Below, piece by piece: positions 46,905 through 58,155 of a stretch of 64,000 nt of DNA. Origin of the DNA: Perca fluviatilis (lineage: Eukaryota; Chordata; Actinopteri; Perciformes; Percidae); assembly GCF_010015445.1 (NCBI RefSeq), contig NC_053119.1, positions 2,417,727 through 2,481,726 on the forward strand. Reading direction: 5' to 3'. The number at the start of each line of letters is the position of its first letter. Position 1 is the stretch's first letter. A program made the translations under genes and the position numbers. The notes under the pieces were generated by a model. The model had not been told where the DNA came from. It saw nothing but the letters and a program-made list of their open reading frames with translations, and ran no database searches.

Positions 46905-49900
46905 GAACCATCACCTTATCTTGGTGGAGAGGGTTTGTGTCCCTATGAACCTGAGGGCTGTGTTGTCTGGAGCTTTGTGCTCCTGGTTTGGGTCTCCCAA
47001 ACGAAGTGGTCTCAGGTGAGGGGCCAGACAAAGAATGGTTTAAAAACTCTATGAGCCAACGAGGGAAGAGGTGAAGTTACCCTGCCCGGAGGAAGCCCGG
47101 GGCCCCCGTCTGGAGCCAGGCCCAGATGGCGGGCTCCTCAGCAGCGCCTGGTGGCCGGGTTTGCACGGCGCCCGGCCAGGCACAGCCCGAAGAAGCAACG
47201 TGGCAACTCCCTCTCCATTCCATGGGCCCACCACCTGTGGGAGGAACCGCTGGGGTCGGGACGTGGAACGTCACCTCTCTGTGGGGAAGGAGCCGGAACT
47301 GGTGCGGGAGGTGGACGCTACCGATTAGATCTGGTGGGGCGCCTCTTACGCACAGTCTCGGTTCTGGAACCGCATACTCCTGGATAGGGGTGGACTCTTT
47401 TCTTTCGGAGTTGCCCAGGGTGTGAGGCCGGGGGTGTGGGGATACTCACAAGCCCCGGCTGAGCGCCCGCTTACCGCTGGAAGTTGGCGCCGACGGAGTC
47501 GCCTCCCTACGCCTGCGGTTTGTGTGGGGAAAACTCTCTGTTGTTTGTGCATATGCACCAAACAGGAGTTGGAGTATTCGGCCTTCTTGGAGACCTTGAG
47601 TGGGAGTCCTGCACGGGGAACAGCCTTCCTGATCTAAACCAAAGTGGTTGTTTGTTGTTGGACTTCTGTGCTAGTCATGGATTGTCTATAACAAACAGCA
47701 TGTGTCAGTATAGGGATGCTCATAAGTGTACTTGGTACCAGAGCCCTAGGCCAAAGGTCAATGATCGATTTTATGATCATTTCATCTGATCTGAGGCCGT
47801 ATTTTTTGGAGACTTCGGGGGAAGAGGGGGCAGAGCTGTCAACCCGATCACCATCTGGTGGTGAGTTGGGTCAGGGGTGGGGAAGACTCTGCACAGACCT
47901 GGTAAGCCCAAACGTGTAGTGCGGGTAAATTGGAACGTCTGGAGGAGGCCCCTGTCCGACAGACTTTCAACTCACTCCTCCCGGGAGCTTTTCGGTACAC
48001 CCCTGTGGAGGCTGGGGGCATTGAACCCGAGTGGACAATGTTCAAGTTTCCATTGCTGAAGCTGCGTGGGGAGCTGTGGTCTTAGGGTCTTAGGTGCCTC
48101 CAAGGGCGGTAACCCATGAACACCGTGGTGGACACCGATGGTCAGGGAAGCCGTCCGACTGAAAAAGGAGTCTTTCCGTGATATGTTATCCCAGAGGGAC
48201 TCCAGAGGCAGTTGCAGGGTACTGAAGGGCCCGAAGGACTGCAGCCTCTGCCGTGAAAAGAGGCAAAGCAGCGGGTGTGGGAGAAGTTCGAGAAGACATG
48301 GAGAAAGGACTTTCGGTCCGGCACCAAGGTGGTGGTTCTGGAAAACCGTTCGCCACCTCAGGAGGAGGCGCGGGGAACCATCCAAGCTGTGTACAGTAAT
48401 GATGGGACACTGTTGACCTCAACTGAGGAGGTAATAGGCCGGTGGAAGGAGCACTTTGAGGAACTCCTGAATCCGACTTATACGCCCTATATGTTAGAGG
48501 CAGAGCTGGAGGATGACGGGGGATTGTTGTCAATTTCCCAGGTGGAAGTCACTGATGTAGTCAAACAACTCCACAGTGGCAAAGCCCCTGGGATTGATGT
48601 GATCCGTCCAGAAATGCTCGGGGCTCTGGGTGTGGAGGGGCTGTCCTGGTTGACACGCCCCTTCAACATTGCGTGGAAGTCTGGAGCAGTGCCAAAGGAG
48701 TGGGGGACCGGGGGGTTGTTCCCCTTTTTAAAAGGGGGATTAGAGGGTGTGTGCCAATTACAGGGGTATCACACTTCTCAGCCTCCCTGGTAAAGTCTAC
48801 TCCAAGGTGCTGTAAAGGAGAGTTCGGCCGATAGTCGAACCTCAGATAGAAGAGGAACAATGTGGATTCCCGTCCTGGTCGCGTGGAAAAATGGACCGAG
48901 ATCTTCACTCTCGCAAGGATCCTGGAGGGGGCCTGGGAGTATGCCCATCCGGTCTACATGTGTTTCGGTTGGATTTGGAGGTGTATGCCCGGGTTCCCCA
49001 GGAGATACTGTGCGAGGTGCTGGGAGCATGGGGTAGGGGTCTCTACTCAGGGCCATCCAATCTCTGTACGACCAAAGTGAGAGCTGTGTCCGGGTTCTCG
49101 GCAGTAAGTCGGACTCGTTTCAGGTGAGGGTTGGCCTCCGCCAGGGCTGCGCTTTGTCACCAATCCTGTTTGTAACATTTATGGACAGGATATCAAGGCA
49201 TAGTCGAGGTGGGGAGGGTCGCGGTTCGGTGGGCTGGGGATCTCATCGCTGCTCTTTGCAGATGATGTGGTCCTGATGGCATCATCGCCCTACGACATTC
49301 AGCACTCACTGGATTGGTTCGCAACCGAGTGTGAAGCGGCTGGGATGAGGATCAGCACCTCTAAATCTGAGGCCATGGTTCTCAGCAGGAAACCAATGGA
49401 GTGCCTACTCCAGGAAGGGAATGAGTCCTTACCCCAAGAGAAGGAGTTCAAGTACCTTGGGGTTTTGTTCGCAAGTGAGGGGACAATGGAGCGGAGATTG
49501 GTCGGAGAATCGGCGTTGTGACAAAAGAGAGCCGAGCCAGAAGGCAAAGCTCTCGATCTACCGGCCAGTTTTCGTTCCTACCCTCACCTATGGTCATGAA
49601 GGCTGGGTCATGACCGAAAGTACAAGATCCAGGGTACAAGCGGCCGAAATGGGTTTCCTCAGGAGGGTGGCTGGCGTCTCCCTTAGAGATAGGGTGAGAA
49701 GCTCAGTCATCCGTGAGGAGGCTCGAGTAGAGCCGCTGCTCCCTCATGTTGAAAGGAGCCAGTTGAGGTGGTTCGGGCATCTGGTAAGGATGCCCCTGGC
49801 GCCTCCCTAGGGAGGTGTTCCAGGCACGTCCAGCTGGGAGGGAGGCCTCGGGGAAGACCCAGGACTAGGTGGAGGGATTATATCTCCAACCGGCCTGGGG

Positions 49901-50027
49901 AACGCCGGGATCCCCCAGTCGGAGCTGGTTAATGTTGCTTTCGGAAAGGGAAGTTTGGGGACCCCTGCTGGAGCTGCTCCCCCGCGACCCGACACGGATA
50001 GCGGACGTAGATGGATGGATGGATGTC
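46905..50027 (+). mobile_element. Rex3-like (RTE clade) LINE, copy I, nearly full length
   Basis: The copy begins near ccatcaccttatcttggtgg and ends in gatg repeats (gtagatggatggatggatg), the hallmark 3' end of Rex3. The coding text reads GTWNVTSLWG near 47265 (endonuclease start), [12 protein letters not shown] and HKCTWYQS at 47665-47760, EVTDVVKQLHSGKAPGIDVI at 48545-48610, LRQGCALSPILF near 49140, LLFADDVVLMAS (catalytic) at 49250-49290, and EFKYLGVLFASEG, RSRVQAAEMGFLRRVAGVSL and RSQLRWFGHLVRMP to about 49800. Many single-base shifts break it into short frames. Its empty-site sequence shows where a Tc1 later inserted in copy II. Confidence 0.88.
47265..49990 (+). pseudogene. Rex3-like endonuclease/reverse transcriptase (many frameshifts)
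   Basis: All landmarks of a single RTE-type ORF are present in order, but at least eight frame changes are needed. Pieces include 47484-47789 (endonuclease, [12 protein letters not shown]), 48275-48793 (linker and palm start, KAPGIDVIRPEMLG), 49267-49521 (FADD, then CEAAGMRISTSKSEAMVLSR) and 49421-49810 (C-terminal domain with RVAGVSLRDRVRSS). The usual protein is about 1,000 residues. The dense indels may be decay or sequencing error. Confidence 0.82.
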
Positions 50028-50208
50028 AGGCTCGGGCCGGGTCTCCCAGCCTTAGTGTGTACTCACGGTGTCTCTCTGATGATCTGTTAATTTATCTGGC
50101 CACACATCTGGATCCTCTGGCAAAAACTGGTCTGCACTGCTCTGCCTACTTTCCAGTTCCTCAGCTCTCCATTTCCACACTGTGCTCAGAGCTGCCTGCT
50201 GTCTTCAC

Positions 50209-51195
50209 TAGGGGTGGGTACTGTTTTGGATTTTTACGATTCCGATGCCGAACCGGTACTTTTAAAACGATTCCAATTTCTAACTGATTCCTAAACCCGA
50301 TTCTTGAAAAACTGAAAAATTACATAAAAGAAAGGCTTTTTATGGAGTTTTTTTTAAATTGAAAATTATTTAAATTTGACAATATATTGACATTTTAAAG
50401 TACTTAAATATATAATAAGTACACCTAAGTCACACAACTATAAAATAATTTTACAAATAACAGTTACACTATTAACAAGTAACAACAAAATAAATGTTGA
50501 GTTGGTATGCCAACCAGCTTCAAACTTTAGCAGTTCTTTTGCAGAAAAATGATCATGTTGGCAAGACAGGACACCTCTCCTGACTTATGACATGTCCTGC
50601 ACAGGAGAAAACTCTCTCAGGTGTTGTCCAAGTGGCCTGTACACACAGGTAGGAGTTTGAAAGGGCAGACAATTTGGGGAGGCTGTCCTGCCTCCCCCAC
50701 CACCAGGCTACACGGTCTTGTCCTGAACAATAGACTAGCAGAGCAAGTGTAACATGTTTACTAGCGATCCACGTGTAGTCAGTGAATGGTTAATATGCTT
50801 TTGCTTACGTCCGTTTTGGTGAGCCCAGAGGGGAAATATGCCATTTTAAAAGTAGCCTACATTTACAGTTGCTAGCTAACGGTAGACTACAGAGAGAAAG
50901 TGTGATATTTTTACGTCCCTTTTGGTGTGTACAAAAGCCGTCAATCAGCAGTCGTTGTAGAGTGCATGTCCAAGAATAAGCGCGAACCGCACTTCACACC
51001 GCTGATCGGGCACATGCGCCACTTTCGGCAGAAAAGGCAGAAAGAAAAAGAGTTGCTGTCTGGAGCGACGGAAGGAAAATATGTCAGTCGGAACCGAAGG
51101 AGGAACTGAAATTCGTGTTCTAATCCAGTCCGAATATTACAGTTTAGCGTAGGAACCAGTACCATACTGGAACCAGGTGTCGGTATCCAACCCTT
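50209..51195 (-). mobile_element. 987-bp hAT-type element with GTCTTCAC duplication
   Basis: Borders TAGGGGTGGGTACTG and CGGTATCCAACCCTT are inverted relatives. GTCTTCAC flanks both sides exactly (50201-50208 and 51196-51203). On the minus strand at 50540-50740 the text resembles the C-terminal dimerisation region of hAT transposases (ESFLLCRTCHKSGEVSCL, then IIFLQKNC), with stops. It is an internally deleted, non-autonomous copy. Confidence 0.82.
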
Positions 51196-51203
51196 GTCTT
51201 CAC

Positions 51204-52180
51204 TCCCATCATCCTCAATCACATCTTCTCCATCATCTTTCTCTATGAAGGATACATTTGATATTAACCTCTTATCCTAATTGTAACCTAATATAATAAA
51301 ACCCACTAACATGTTACTGTTACTTAACACTTTTCAGTCAAAATGGCTAAAGATGGTTTGCTTTAATTTTGATATAAATTATATATTATCTCAAATCCAA
51401 AGAGGAGGATGGGGGTCTGTTGCTACTCCACTCCCTGGTGGGACAGTTTCTGAAACTGAGGGCCATGTGTTTCCCAATGTTAACATTTGCTTCTACTAAA
51501 TCTGACATAACTATAATGTTGACATGATATGTATCTACCAATGAGCTACCGAGCTACCTATGACACTGATTAGCCTATTATTGCTAATTATAGACATTAT
51601 AGCCTATTCATTTAAAATTAAACATGTTTTAAATTAGGCTATTACAATGGTGTGTTGTATGGACACAGCATTGATAGTGTAGTTTATCTATTTAGCCTTT
51701 ACCTCAGATTACATGTATAACCAAATTATCATTTGAAATTGTATGTTTTGCTCTTTCAATGGGTTGTCTCAGTCCGTTTTTAGCACTCCACGGTCGTGGA
51801 GATATTCAAGCAGTTTAGCACCAAGGATTTTGTTTTTTAGTTTGTGCTCACCTTTCTTTGAAAAGAAGTCAGTTACCAATTGTTTCCCCTCATTTTGTTT
51901 TCTCTACTTCTCCTGTCTCTCCATTCTTTTAGCCTGATTTGACTTTCTTTGAGAAAGACATTTCTAGTTTGGCTCCACCAGATGAGCTAATGTAAACAAA
52001 ATGTGTGCAGATGGACTAAACCATTTGGTGAATTAGCAAGGGGTGGCTGAGACCTTAGATAGTCTTTTTTGTATACAAAATGTAGTTAGTCAATCAACCA
52101 AGCCAATACACTCACTTTACATTTTATCTGACATGCATTATGAAATTTAATTAGGAAATGAAAATATCCAGGTGAAATAA
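51204..52180. other. Right internal part of the 6.3-kb insert
   Basis: Mostly AT-rich DNA without recognised genes. At 51851-51924 a minus-strand exon-like piece begins with ATG at 51924, has a TAG at its seventh codon, continues KQNEGKQLVTDFFSKK and meets a GTGAGC donor. This resembles the first exon of a hAT transposase. 52190-52263 is the C/T-rich hAT border. Confidence 0.45.
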
Positions 52181-52263
52181 AATATATTCCAGACTTTTCA
52201 AGGGCCCTCTCTCCCTTGGACCCTGGTAATCAGTATTGCTTTTACCCCCAGTCCGACGCCCTG

Positions 52264-53500
52264 CTTTCTACCAGCAGATAGACTTTATTCTCCCTGTAGG
52301 AGATGTTTTCTACCAGCAGATAGACTTTATTCTCCCTGTAGGAGATGTTTTCTACGCAAGATAGACTTTATTCTCCCTGTAGGAGATACTTTCTACCAGC
52401 AGATAGACTTTATTCTCCCTGTAGGAGATGTTTTCTACCAGCAAATAGACTTTATTCTCCCTGTAGGAGATGTTTTCTACCAGCAAATAGACTTTATTCT
52501 CCCTGTAGGGAGATGTTTTCTACCCAGCAAATAGACTTTATTATTCCCTGTAGGAGATGTTTTCTACCAGCAGATAGACTTTATTCTCCCTGTAGAAGAT
52601 ACTTTCTACCAGCAGATGGACTTTATTCTCCCTGTAGGAGATGTTTTCTACCAGCAGATAGACTTTATTCTCCCTGTAGGAGATGCTTTCTACCAGCAGA
52701 TAGACTTTATTCTCCCTGTAGGAGATGCTTTCTACCAGCAAATAGACTTTATTCTCCCTGTAGGAGATGTTTTCTACCAGCAGATAGACTTTATTCTCCC
52801 TGTAGGAGATACTTTCTACCAGCAGATAGACTTTATTCTCCCTGTAGGAGATACTTTCTACCAGCAGATAGACTTTATTCTCTCTGTAGGAGATGTTTTC
52901 TACCAGCAGATATACTTTATTCTCCCTGTAGGAGATGTTTTCTACCAGCAGATAGACTTTATTCTCCCTGTAGGAGATACTTTCTACCAGCAGATAGACT
53001 TTATTCTCCCTGTAGGAGATGTTTTCTACCAGCAGATATACTTTATTCTCTCTGTAGGAGATACTTTCTACCAGCAGATAGACTTTATTCTCCCTGTCGG
53101 AGATGCTTTCTACCAGCAGATAGACTTTATTCTCCCTGTAGGAGATACTTTCTACCAGCAGATAGACTTTATTCTCTCTGTAGGAGATGTTTTCTACCAG
53201 CAGATATACTTTATTCTCCCTCGTAGGAGATGTTTTCTACCAGCAGATAGACTTTATTCTCCCTGTAGGAGATACTTTCTACCAGCAGATACACTTTATT
53301 CTCCCTGTAGGAGATACTTTCTACCAGCAGATAGACTTTATTCTCCCTGTAGGAGATGTTTTCTACCAGCAGATAGACTTTATTCTCCCTGTAGGAGATA
53401 CTTTCTACCAGCAGATAGACTTTATTCTCCCTGTAGGAGATGTTTTCTACCAGCAGATAGACTTTATTCTCCCTGAAGGAGATGCTTTCTACCAGCAGAT
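52264..53500 (+). repeat. 42-bp minisatellite, right part (~29 units)
   Basis: The same unit as 45625-45932, repeated about 29 times with variants gatgtttt, gatacttt and gatgcttt. The period is 14 codons, and two plus-strand frames are stop-free for nearly 290 codons (RLYSPCRRCFLPAD and DFILPVGDVFYQQI periods); part of the minus strand is open too. One-base insertions near 52507, 52524 and 53222 switch frames. I treat all of these frames as non-coding. Confidence 0.95.
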
Positions 53501-54046
53501 GGCATTATTTCCACAGTTTTCCCCTGAACTGATGACTGATGGGAAATGCTGCAACATCTAAAGAGCACTTAAAGGCAGAACAGAAAGGGGAGCGTTGTCA
53601 TATCTCTGTGAGGACGGTGAAGCCTTCAGTCTACTCTTCAGCTCAGGTAACACATCTTATTCCAGCTGGTCTGATGAGGGAGTTCTCTCACGCTTTCAAT
53701 GGATTAGTTTCAGTCTTAACTATCTCTGTTAAAACAATGTATGAACGTTATTGGAAAGAACTGATGCTCTGTTTTTGTGCCTTTTCGTAGCTTACTGAAC
53801 ATTGTTTAGAATTTAACTTTCTTAAACATTTGATTTGAGATGAAAAGAACAAAGAGGGAAGATGTTTCTGCTGATTCTTTGTTATGAAGCCACATTTATT
53901 AGTGTTGCGGCTGTAAGCAGTCCAACAAAGTGCTGCCGCAAGGGGACTAAACTCTGATATATATAGTATAGACCTACTGAACTTTTATTATAGTTGTAAA
54001 ATCAAGAAATCTGAATTCAAGGCGATCATTTAAAAATCTTCTGTTA
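53501..54046 (+). other. Possible host exon and spacer
   Basis: After the array, ttatttccacag could be a splice acceptor. From ATG at 53539 a frame reads MGNAATSKEHLKAEQKGE and continues to SAQ before gtaaca, a possible donor near 53647. The Met-Gly start would allow N-myristoylation if real. I do not recognise the protein, and the evidence is thin. The rest of the interval shows nothing. Confidence 0.3.
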
Positions 54047-54047
54047 A

Positions 54048-54400
54048 CCCTCGAGCTGTCTGTCCCTCGACCAACAAGCAATGTTTTGTTTTTCTGGATC
54101 AAAATTCAAAATGAAAACTTTTTAGGTGTATTTTTTGACACTTTTGTCATTTTTCAGACATTTTTATAATTTTTTTTTCATGTTTTGGTCACTTTTTCTG
54201 ATGTTTTTGTCGATTTTTGACCTTTTTTGACATTTTTGTCACTTTTTTCAACATTCTTTTAGCATTTTTTCTTCAAATGATATAAAATTGAATAAAACAC
54301 CCAAATTCAATGCAAGTAGTGAACTGATCATGTTTCTTACTTGTAGAAAGCGTTGTATGGAACAATCCACACATCTACGTTATATTTTTTTTGACAGTTT
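54048..54400 (+). mobile_element. piggyBac-like non-autonomous element, one end (second copy)
   Basis: TTAACCCTCGAGCTGTC (TTAA at 54044-54047) opens a T-rich body with tttttgacatttttgtcact text and the phrases gtgaactgatcat and gcgttgtatggaac. It is a diverged copy of 13138-13530. The opposite terminus is not found. Confidence 0.58.
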
Positions 54401-54552
54401 GGTTGTTCACATGTGACCCTGATCCTAGTTGCAGATACACACACAAACACTTACACACACTTACACACACACACACACACACCAGCAGCTAACAAATGTG
54501 ACCCTATAACTCTAGTAAAATAGAAACCAGAGTCTCCTTTTCTGTTTGTGAT
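54401..54552. repeat. Spacer with (CA)n
   Basis: A CA-rich tract (54436-54482) lies between the piggyBac-like relic and the TA target of the next transposon. Confidence 0.75.
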
Positions 54553-55043
54553 TACAGTTTTTACAATCACTTTGCTACTAATTTCAGAACTGTGATGTCA
54601 TTTTTCAACATTGCATTGTGCATTCATATCTTTAAAGAAATCTTGCACTTGCACAATCATTGGTTCAAAAACTAATATATTGTGAAATACAAAACGTAAA
54701 CACAAAAAAAAAACCCCCCCGATAGGTTTCACTGGGTCATCGTTCTTACAATCATTAAATATTGTAGTACAAAATAGGTGATACATGTTTCATTATGGTA
54801 CTAGATGTAAAGACTTTCCTATAAAAGTACTGCAGTAGTAGAGAATATACTACAGACACAGTGGAATCATTCAACAAAACCTGAAATGTATTGATGAAAA
54901 ACAGAACAGTAACGATCACAACATAGGTTGATTTGAATTAAAGCAAAATAATTAGCAAGGAAATAGAAACGAAAAGACAGTAGTATGTAAAACATCAGTG
55001 TTCCTCAACTTGCTTGTACTGTAAAAGCAAAACAAAGAAGTGA

Positions 55044-55166
55044 TTACTGTACTTCTACATCTTCTTCAACTCTGTCTTGTGGATTTGGCCACAGGTTCTC
55101 ATCTACATTGCAATTAGCCAAACATCTTGGAATAAAACTTCGGCATGGCAAACAATGTGGTCCAAG
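55044..55166 (-). pseudogene. IS630-like transposase C-terminal fragment
   Basis: The minus strand reads PCRSFIPRCLANCNVDENLW and then PNPQDRVEEDVEVQ before TAA at 55044-55046. It matches the end of the transposase at 24944 (CMARENIRCDVDENLW). It is cut off by the Tc1 inserted at 55171. Confidence 0.78.
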
Positions 55167-55172
55167 TATATA

Positions 55173-56177
55173 CACTACCGTTCAAAAGTTTAAGAACTCC
55201 ACAGTTTTTATTGAAATTTTAGCAGTTCAAGTCCAATGAGTAGCTTGAAATGATACAAAGGTAAGTGGTGAACTGCCTGAGGTTAATAAAAGTAAACTGA
55301 AAAATAATGTGCATTTCAGTATTTTACAAAAAAAAGAAATGGGTTAACAATGTAAAGATGTTCTGCAGCAATGGAGGTCAATCTTTGAAAGTTGGTGCTA
55401 CCAATTCCCACAGGTGTTCCAACTTGTCTGGATTACTTACAACCCCCTCTGTTTGTATAAAAGTATTGTTGGAACACACTGTGGTACCGTCACTCGTGAT
55501 CATTATATGAACAGTATTGAACTGCAGAAAGTAGTGTGTTGCCATACAAATGGCGGGAAAAGGCAATTAACAATGGAAGAGAGACAGACCATCATAACAC
55601 TTAAGAATGTTGGTCTTTCCTACAGAGAAATTGCGAAGAAAGTCAAGGTGTCAGTGAGTACAGTATTCTTCACTATCAAAAGGCACTACTGGGGGAAACT
55701 CTGACAGGAAGAGGTCTGGCAGACCCAAAGCCACAACAGAATCAGAAGACAAGTTTCTGAGAGTCAACAGCTTGCGCGGATAGGCGTCTCACAGGACAAC
55801 AGCTTCAAGCACAGCTTAATAGTGGTCGTAATAAGAAGTCTCAGTTTCAACTGTAAAGAGAAGACTTGGAGCTGCAGGTTTGATAGGTCCAGTTGCAGCA
55901 AGAGAGCCATTGCTAAGACGTCAGAATAAGAAAAAGAGGCTTGCCTGGGCAAAGAAACAACATCAATGGACTACTGAAGCCTGGAAGGTGTTATGGACTG
56001 ATGAATCAAAATCAGAAATCTTCGGTTCATCACGCAGGATTTTGTACGCCGTTAGTAGGTGAAAGGATGGTTCCTCAGTGTGTGACATCAACTGTCAAAC
56101 ATGGAGGAGGAAGCGTGATGGTCTGGGGCTGTTTTGCTGGATCCAGGGTCGTTGATTTGTACAGAGTGAAAGGCTTG
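55173..56177 (+). mobile_element. Tc1-like transposon 1, 5' part
   Basis: The left terminus CACTACCGTTCAAAAGTTTA follows TA (55171-55172). Plus-strand transposase pieces follow: MEERQTIITLKNVGLSYREI (55564 on), GPVAAREPLLRRQNKKKRLA with LWTDESKSEIFGSS (first catalytic Asp), and VKHGGGSVMVWGCFAG. Homology stops at about 56177, where Tc1 2 begins. The rest of the transposase and the right terminus are missing. Frames are broken at several points. Confidence 0.82.
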
Positions 56178-57404
56178 GAAAATTTTGGACACACCTTCTC
56201 ATTCAATGAGTTTCCTTTTTATTTTCATGACTATTTACATTGTAGATTCTCACTGAAGGCATCAAAACTATGAATGAACACATATGGAATTATGTACTTA
56301 ACAAAAAGTGTGAAATAACTGAAAACATGTCTTATATAGTAGTTTCATCAATGTAGCAACCCTTTGCTCTGATTACTGCTTTACACACTCTTGGCATTCT
56401 CTTGATGAGCTTCAAGAAGTAGTCAACTAAAATGTCTGAGTGTCACCAGCAAAGCACCCCCACACCATCACACCTCCTCCTCCATGCTTCACGGTGGGAA
56501 CCCGGCATGTAGAATCCATCCCTTCACCTTTTCGCGTTGCACAAAGACACGGCGGTTGGAACCAAAGATCTCAAATTTGGACTCATCAGACCAAAGCACA
56601 GATTTCCACTGGTCTAATGTCCTTTCCTTGTGTTTCTTGGCCCAAACTAATCTCTTCTGCTTGTTGCCTCTCCTTAGCAGTGGTTTCCTAGCAGCTACTT
56701 GACCACGAAGGCCTGATTCGCTTCGGTCTCCTCTTAACAGTTGTTCTAGAGATGTGTCTGCTGCTAGAACTCTGTGTGGCATTCATCTGGTCTCTAATCT
56801 GAGATGCTGTTAACTTGCGAATTTTTGAGGCTGGTGATTCAGATGAACTTATCCTCAGCAGCAGAGGTGACTCTTGGTCTTCCTTTCCTGGAGCGTTCCT
56901 CATGTGAGCCTGTTTCGTTGTAGCCTTGATGGTTCTTGTGACTGCACTTGGGGACCCATTTAAAGTTTTCGCAATTTTCCGGACTGACTGATCTTCATTT
57001 GTTAAAGTAATGATGGCCACTCGTTTCTTTTTCTTTTTCTTTACTTAGCTGATTGGTTCTTGCCATAATATGAATTCTAACAGTTGTCCAATAGGGCTGT
57101 CGGCTGTGTATCAACCTGACTTCTGCACAACACAACTGACTGCCCCAACCCCATTAATAAGAGAAAAATACCACTAATTAAACCTGACAAAGCACACCTG
57201 TGAATTGAAAACCATTTCAGGTGACTACCTCATGAAGCTCATTAAGAGAACACCAAAGTTTTGTAATGCTATCAAAAGCAAAGGGTGGCTACTTTGAAGA
57301 ATCTGAAATATAAGACATGTTTTCAGTTATTTCACACTTTTGTTAAGTACATAATTCAATATGTGTTCATTCATTGTTTTGATACCTTCAGTGAGAATCT
57401 ACAA
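56178..57404 (-). mobile_element. Tc1-like transposon 2, right terminus missing
   Basis: The arm tttggacacaccttctcatt to about 56345 pairs with 57270-57404 (acatgttttcagttatttca and ctcactgaaggtatc in inverted sense), so long inverted repeats are present. The minus-strand transposase is in pieces. 56688-57020 has the N-terminal helix-turn-helix (SVRKIAKTLNGSPSAVTRTI and LTASQIRDQMN). 56489-56782 has QVAARKPLLRRGNKQKRLVW and VLWSDESKFEIFGSN. The second Asp and the Glu are missing. The right arm ends where the Rex3-like LINE starts. Confidence 0.8.
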
Positions 57405-58155
57405 TGTATACTCACAAGCCCGCCTTTAGCCCCCGCGCCTATGTTGGAGTTTACCCCGGTGGACGAGAGGGTCGCTTCCCTAGCCACGCGGGTTGTGGGG
57501 GAAAATCCTGACTGTTGTTTGTGCATATGCACCAAACAAGAGTTCAGAGTATTCGGCCTTCTTGGAGACCGTGACTGGAGTCCTGCATGGGGCTCCAGTG
57601 GGGGACTCCATTGTTCTGCTGGGGGACTTCAACGCAGCGTGGGCAATGATGGAGACACATGGAGAGGCGTGATTGGGAGGAACGGCCTCCCTGATCTAAA
57701 CCAGAGTGGTTTGTTGTTGGACTTCTGTGCTAGTCATGGATTGTCTATAACAAACACCATGTTCCAACATAGGGATGCTCATAAGTGTACCTGGTACCAG
57801 AGCACCCTAGGCCGAAGGTCAATGATCGATTTTATAATCGTTTCATCTGATCTGAGGCCGTATGTTTTGGACACTCGGGTGAAGAGAGGGGCGGAGATGT
57901 CAACTGATCACCATCTGGTGGTGAGTTGGGTCAGGGGGTGGGGGAAGACTCTGGACAGACCTGGTAAGCCCAAACGGGTAGTGCGGGTAAATTAGGAACG
58001 TCTGAGGAGGCCCCTGTCCGACAGACTTTCAACTCACACCTCCGCGGAGCTTTCGTGCATCCCTGTGGAAGCTGGGGGCATTGAACCCGAAGTGGACAAT
58101 GTTCAAAGTTTCCATTGCTGAAGCTGCAGTGAGGAGCTGTGGTCTTAGGGTCTTA

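Larger units (their letters stand above)
46205..50054. mobile_element. hAT-type MITE split by a Rex3-like LINE
   Basis: Left border TAGGGTGGGATCGGGCTGAA and right border ggtctcccagcctta are inverted relatives. The flanks are ctgtgtac (46197-46204) and gtgtgtac (50055-50062), matching at seven of eight bases. Both halves contain cgagcccg/ggctcgggcc text. The LINE occupies about 46905-50027. The remaining 0.7 kb of hAT sequence has no credible coding frame. Confidence 0.68.
45933..52263 (-). mobile_element. 6.3-kb insert with hAT-type borders and an 8-bp duplication
   Basis: The insert starts CAGGGGACGTGCGCAGACC and ends CAGTCCGACGCCCTG. It is flanked by CTTTCTAC on both sides (45925-45932 and 52264-52271), in the same register of the 42-bp unit. 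This fits an 8-bp hAT target-site duplication. The two termini are only loosely inverted. A minus-strand exon-like piece near 51924 ends TDFFSKK before a GTGAGC donor, suggesting a hAT first exon. Other elements are nested inside: 46205-50054 and 50209-51195. Confidence 0.68.

Noticed and set aside
47049..49995. Many antisense and alternate-frame ORFs over Rex3-like copy I
   Set aside because: They are shadows of a GC-rich LINE coding region; only the plus-strand pieces align to endonuclease and reverse transcriptase motifs.
52345..53476. Open frames of 286-293 codons read as large repeat proteins
   Set aside because: They translate a 42-bp tandem repeat that is open in more than one frame; no start context, domain or splice structure supports a gene.
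53539..53650. PKA catalytic-subunit first exon (MGNAAT start)
   Set aside because: Similarity ends after six residues; the following residues do not match the kinase N-terminus.
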